A stretch of DNA of 12,675 nt, from positions 1-12,675 of the forward strand of contig NZ_JOEE01000018.1 of NCBI RefSeq assembly GCF_000720925.1. The letters run 5' to 3'. Every line of letters starts with the position of its first letter. The stretch's first letter is position 1. A model generated the notes under the pieces. The model was not told the origin of the DNA. It made no database searches and worked only from the letters and a program-made list of their open reading frames with translations. A program made the position numbers and the translations under genes. Origin of the DNA: Phycicoccus jejuensis (GTDB taxonomy: Bacteria > Actinomycetota > Actinomycetes > Actinomycetales > Dermatophilaceae). Of this stretch, positions 11,452 to 12,675 are shown piece by piece.

Positions 11452-12675
11452 AGCCCTAGACAAATTCGCCGATTGGGAAGTGCTCGGCTACGACAGCGCC
11501 GCCGATATGATGCGCGAGATGGGGATCGACGTTCCCCCCTCTCTGCGCGAGCGCTTCGGCTATGGCCCCGTCACTCGTCGCACGGCGATCCACAAGCCTG
11601 CCGAACTGCATCTCGATTGGGAAACGTACAGCGAGATCGACCTGCCCGATGTCGGCGCGCACAAGTACGCCGAGCACAAGAGCACGGAGATTCTTTGCGC
11701 CGCCTATGCGTTCGGCGACGATGAACCGCAGCTCTGGTTTCCTGACGAGCCCTGCCCCCAGGACATCGTCGACCACGTCAAGGCTGGCGGCGAAGTCCAC
11801 GCCTGGAACGCCAACTTCGAACGGCTGATCTGGCTGTACGTCGCAGGCCCGAAGTACGGCTGGCCGGTCCCTGACCTGCGCCAGTACCGTTGCATCATGG
11901 TCCGCGCGATGGCGATGAACATGCCCGCGAAGTTGGAGCACGCCGCTCCGGCTTTCGGCCTGCCGATCCGCAAGGACGATGTCGGCTCGCGCGTCATCAA
12001 GCAGCTCTGCAAGCCGCGTAAGCCGTCGAAGAAGAACCCGGAAACGCGCTTCACCCCGGAGAACGCGCCGGACAAGTTCAAGATCATCTACGACTACTGT
12101 CTGCAAGACGTTCGCGTCGAGCAGGGCATCGGGCATCGCGTCACCAAGCTCATCTCGCGCGAGCAGGAGCTTTGGTTCCTCGATCAGATCATCAACGACC
12201 GTGGCATCATGGTCGACATGGACTTGGTCGCCAAGGCCGAGAAAATCTGCAACGAGGAAAAGGAAGCCCTTGAGTTCGAGCTGCGCCAGGTCACCGAACT
12301 GCGCGTCTCGACGCTCGGCGCGGTCAAGCAGCTCAAAGAGTTCGTCAACGCCCGTCTGGCCGATGAGCTGTCAGACCATCAGATTGAGAACTGCTCGAAG
12401 GAAACGCTCGAAAAGCTGCTCGGCCGGGACGACCTGCCGGACGATGCGCGCCGTGCGGTCGAGATCAGGCTAGAAGCCGGTAAGGCGTCCATCGCCAAGC
12501 TGAAGGCCTTCACGGAGCGCGTCTGCAAGGACGGCAAGATCAAGGGCTCGCTGCAATACCACGGCGCGACACAGACCGGCCGATGGGCCGCGCGTGGCGT
12601 GCAGTTGCAGAACTTGCCGCGTCCCGACCCCGCGCTGAAGACCGACGTTCCGTTCGCCATCAAGTGCATCAAGGC
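11441..12675 (+). CDS. Family A DNA polymerase with 3'-5' exonuclease (partial, 411+ aa)
   Basis: The reading frame is open from ATG 11441 to the window edge, so the C-terminal polymerase palm and fingers are cut off. The exonuclease motifs are ExoI LHLDWET (Asp 59, Glu 61), ExoII NANFE (124-127) and ExoIII YCLQD (Tyr 219, Asp 223). The polymerase domain starts with the linker helices and the TGRWAARGVQLQNLPRP motif (379-395), in which Arg 381 and the QLQNLPR element fit family A motif 1. The enzyme should copy the phage genome with proofreading. An N-terminal part of about 50 residues precedes ExoI; in similar phage enzymes ExoI starts near residue 5-10, so this is an extension. It overlaps the methyltransferase gene; the ribosome site is weak (GGGG eight bases upstream). 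Confidence 0.9.
   Translation, partial: MRHEALDKFADWEVLGYDSAADMMREMGIDVPPSLRERFGYGPVTRRTAIHKPAELHLDWETYSEIDLPDVGAHKYAEHKSTEILCAAYAFGDDEPQLWFPDEPCPQDIVDHVKAGGEVHAWNANFERLIWLYVAGPKYGWPVPDLRQYRCIMVRAMAMNMPAKLEHAAPAFGLPIRKDDVGSRVIKQLCKPRKPSKKNPETRFTPENAPDKFKIIYDYCLQDVRVEQGIGHRVTKLISREQELWFLDQIINDRGIMVDMDLVAKAEKICNEEKEALEFELRQVTELRVSTLGAVKQLKEFVNARLADELSDHQIENCSKETLEKLLGRDDLPDDARRAVEIRLEAGKASIAKLKAFTERVCKDGKIKGSLQYHGATQTGRWAARGVQLQNLPRPDPALKTDVPFAIKCIK

Noticed and set aside
10798..11463. 221-codon minus-strand frame
   Set aside because: Antisense to the methyltransferase, which has SAM and NPPF motifs; the product shows no domain and runs through the terminator hairpin.
11456..12136. 226-codon minus-strand frame
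   Set aside because: Antisense to the exonuclease domain of the polymerase, whose three motifs are clear.

Overview
The window looks like the early (regulatory, replication and recombination) region of a tailed double-stranded DNA phage or prophage. It is GC-rich, densely packed with short genes, and has phage-type enzymes: a family A DNA polymerase, a DUF2800-type RecB/Cas4-like nuclease, a DUF2815-like single-strand binding protein, an SNF2-like helicase, a RuvC-like resolvase, a DUF932 protein and an orphan-looking adenine methyltransferase. High GC at third codon positions and a DUF2312/GapR-like gene hint at an alphaproteobacterial host; this is an inference. No tRNA, rRNA, integrase, IS or CRISPR array was seen.

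Layout. Positions 1-2337 hold a leftward block: a DUF932 protein, a DUF3846-like protein, a 111-residue protein of unknown function and a 47-residue membrane protein, separated or ended by inverted repeats. Positions 2338-2524 are a divergent control region with promoters facing both ways and a repeated GGTAGGAG element. From 2525 to the right edge every gene points right. Unit A (2525-5301): RuvC-like resolvase, membrane protein, Cys/His-rich winged-helix-like protein, 35-residue membrane peptide, SNF2-like helicase. Unit B (5352-5876): a lone cupin-like protein. Unit C (5928-9373): an Ala/Lys/Glu-rich helical protein, small proteins, a MazG-like candidate, the DUF2800 nuclease and a small protein. 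Unit D (9486-10697): DUF2815-like ssDNA-binding protein, a 76-residue protein, a DUF2312/GapR-like protein. Unit E (10864 onward): DNA methyltransferase and DNA polymerase, the latter cut by the window edge.

How it works together. Polymerase, SSB-like protein, Cas4-like nuclease, helicase and resolvase form a plausible replication and recombination module. Most genes within a unit overlap by 1-11 bases at NTGA or TGATG junctions, so translation is probably coupled. The most striking unexplained signal is a 21-bp imperfect palindrome (arms TGTAAGGTG and CACCTTACA). It occurs in five gene-free stretches: before units B, C, D and E, and at the left edge. Four copies lie next to TTGAC-like -35 boxes, which suggests one repressor or activator controlling a phage regulon. 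The second is a compact leader before unit E: promoter, strong ribosome site, four-codon reading frame, and a predicted three-way-junction RNA containing an intrinsic terminator. The third is an acidic C-terminal tail shared by the DUF2800 nuclease and the SSB-like protein.
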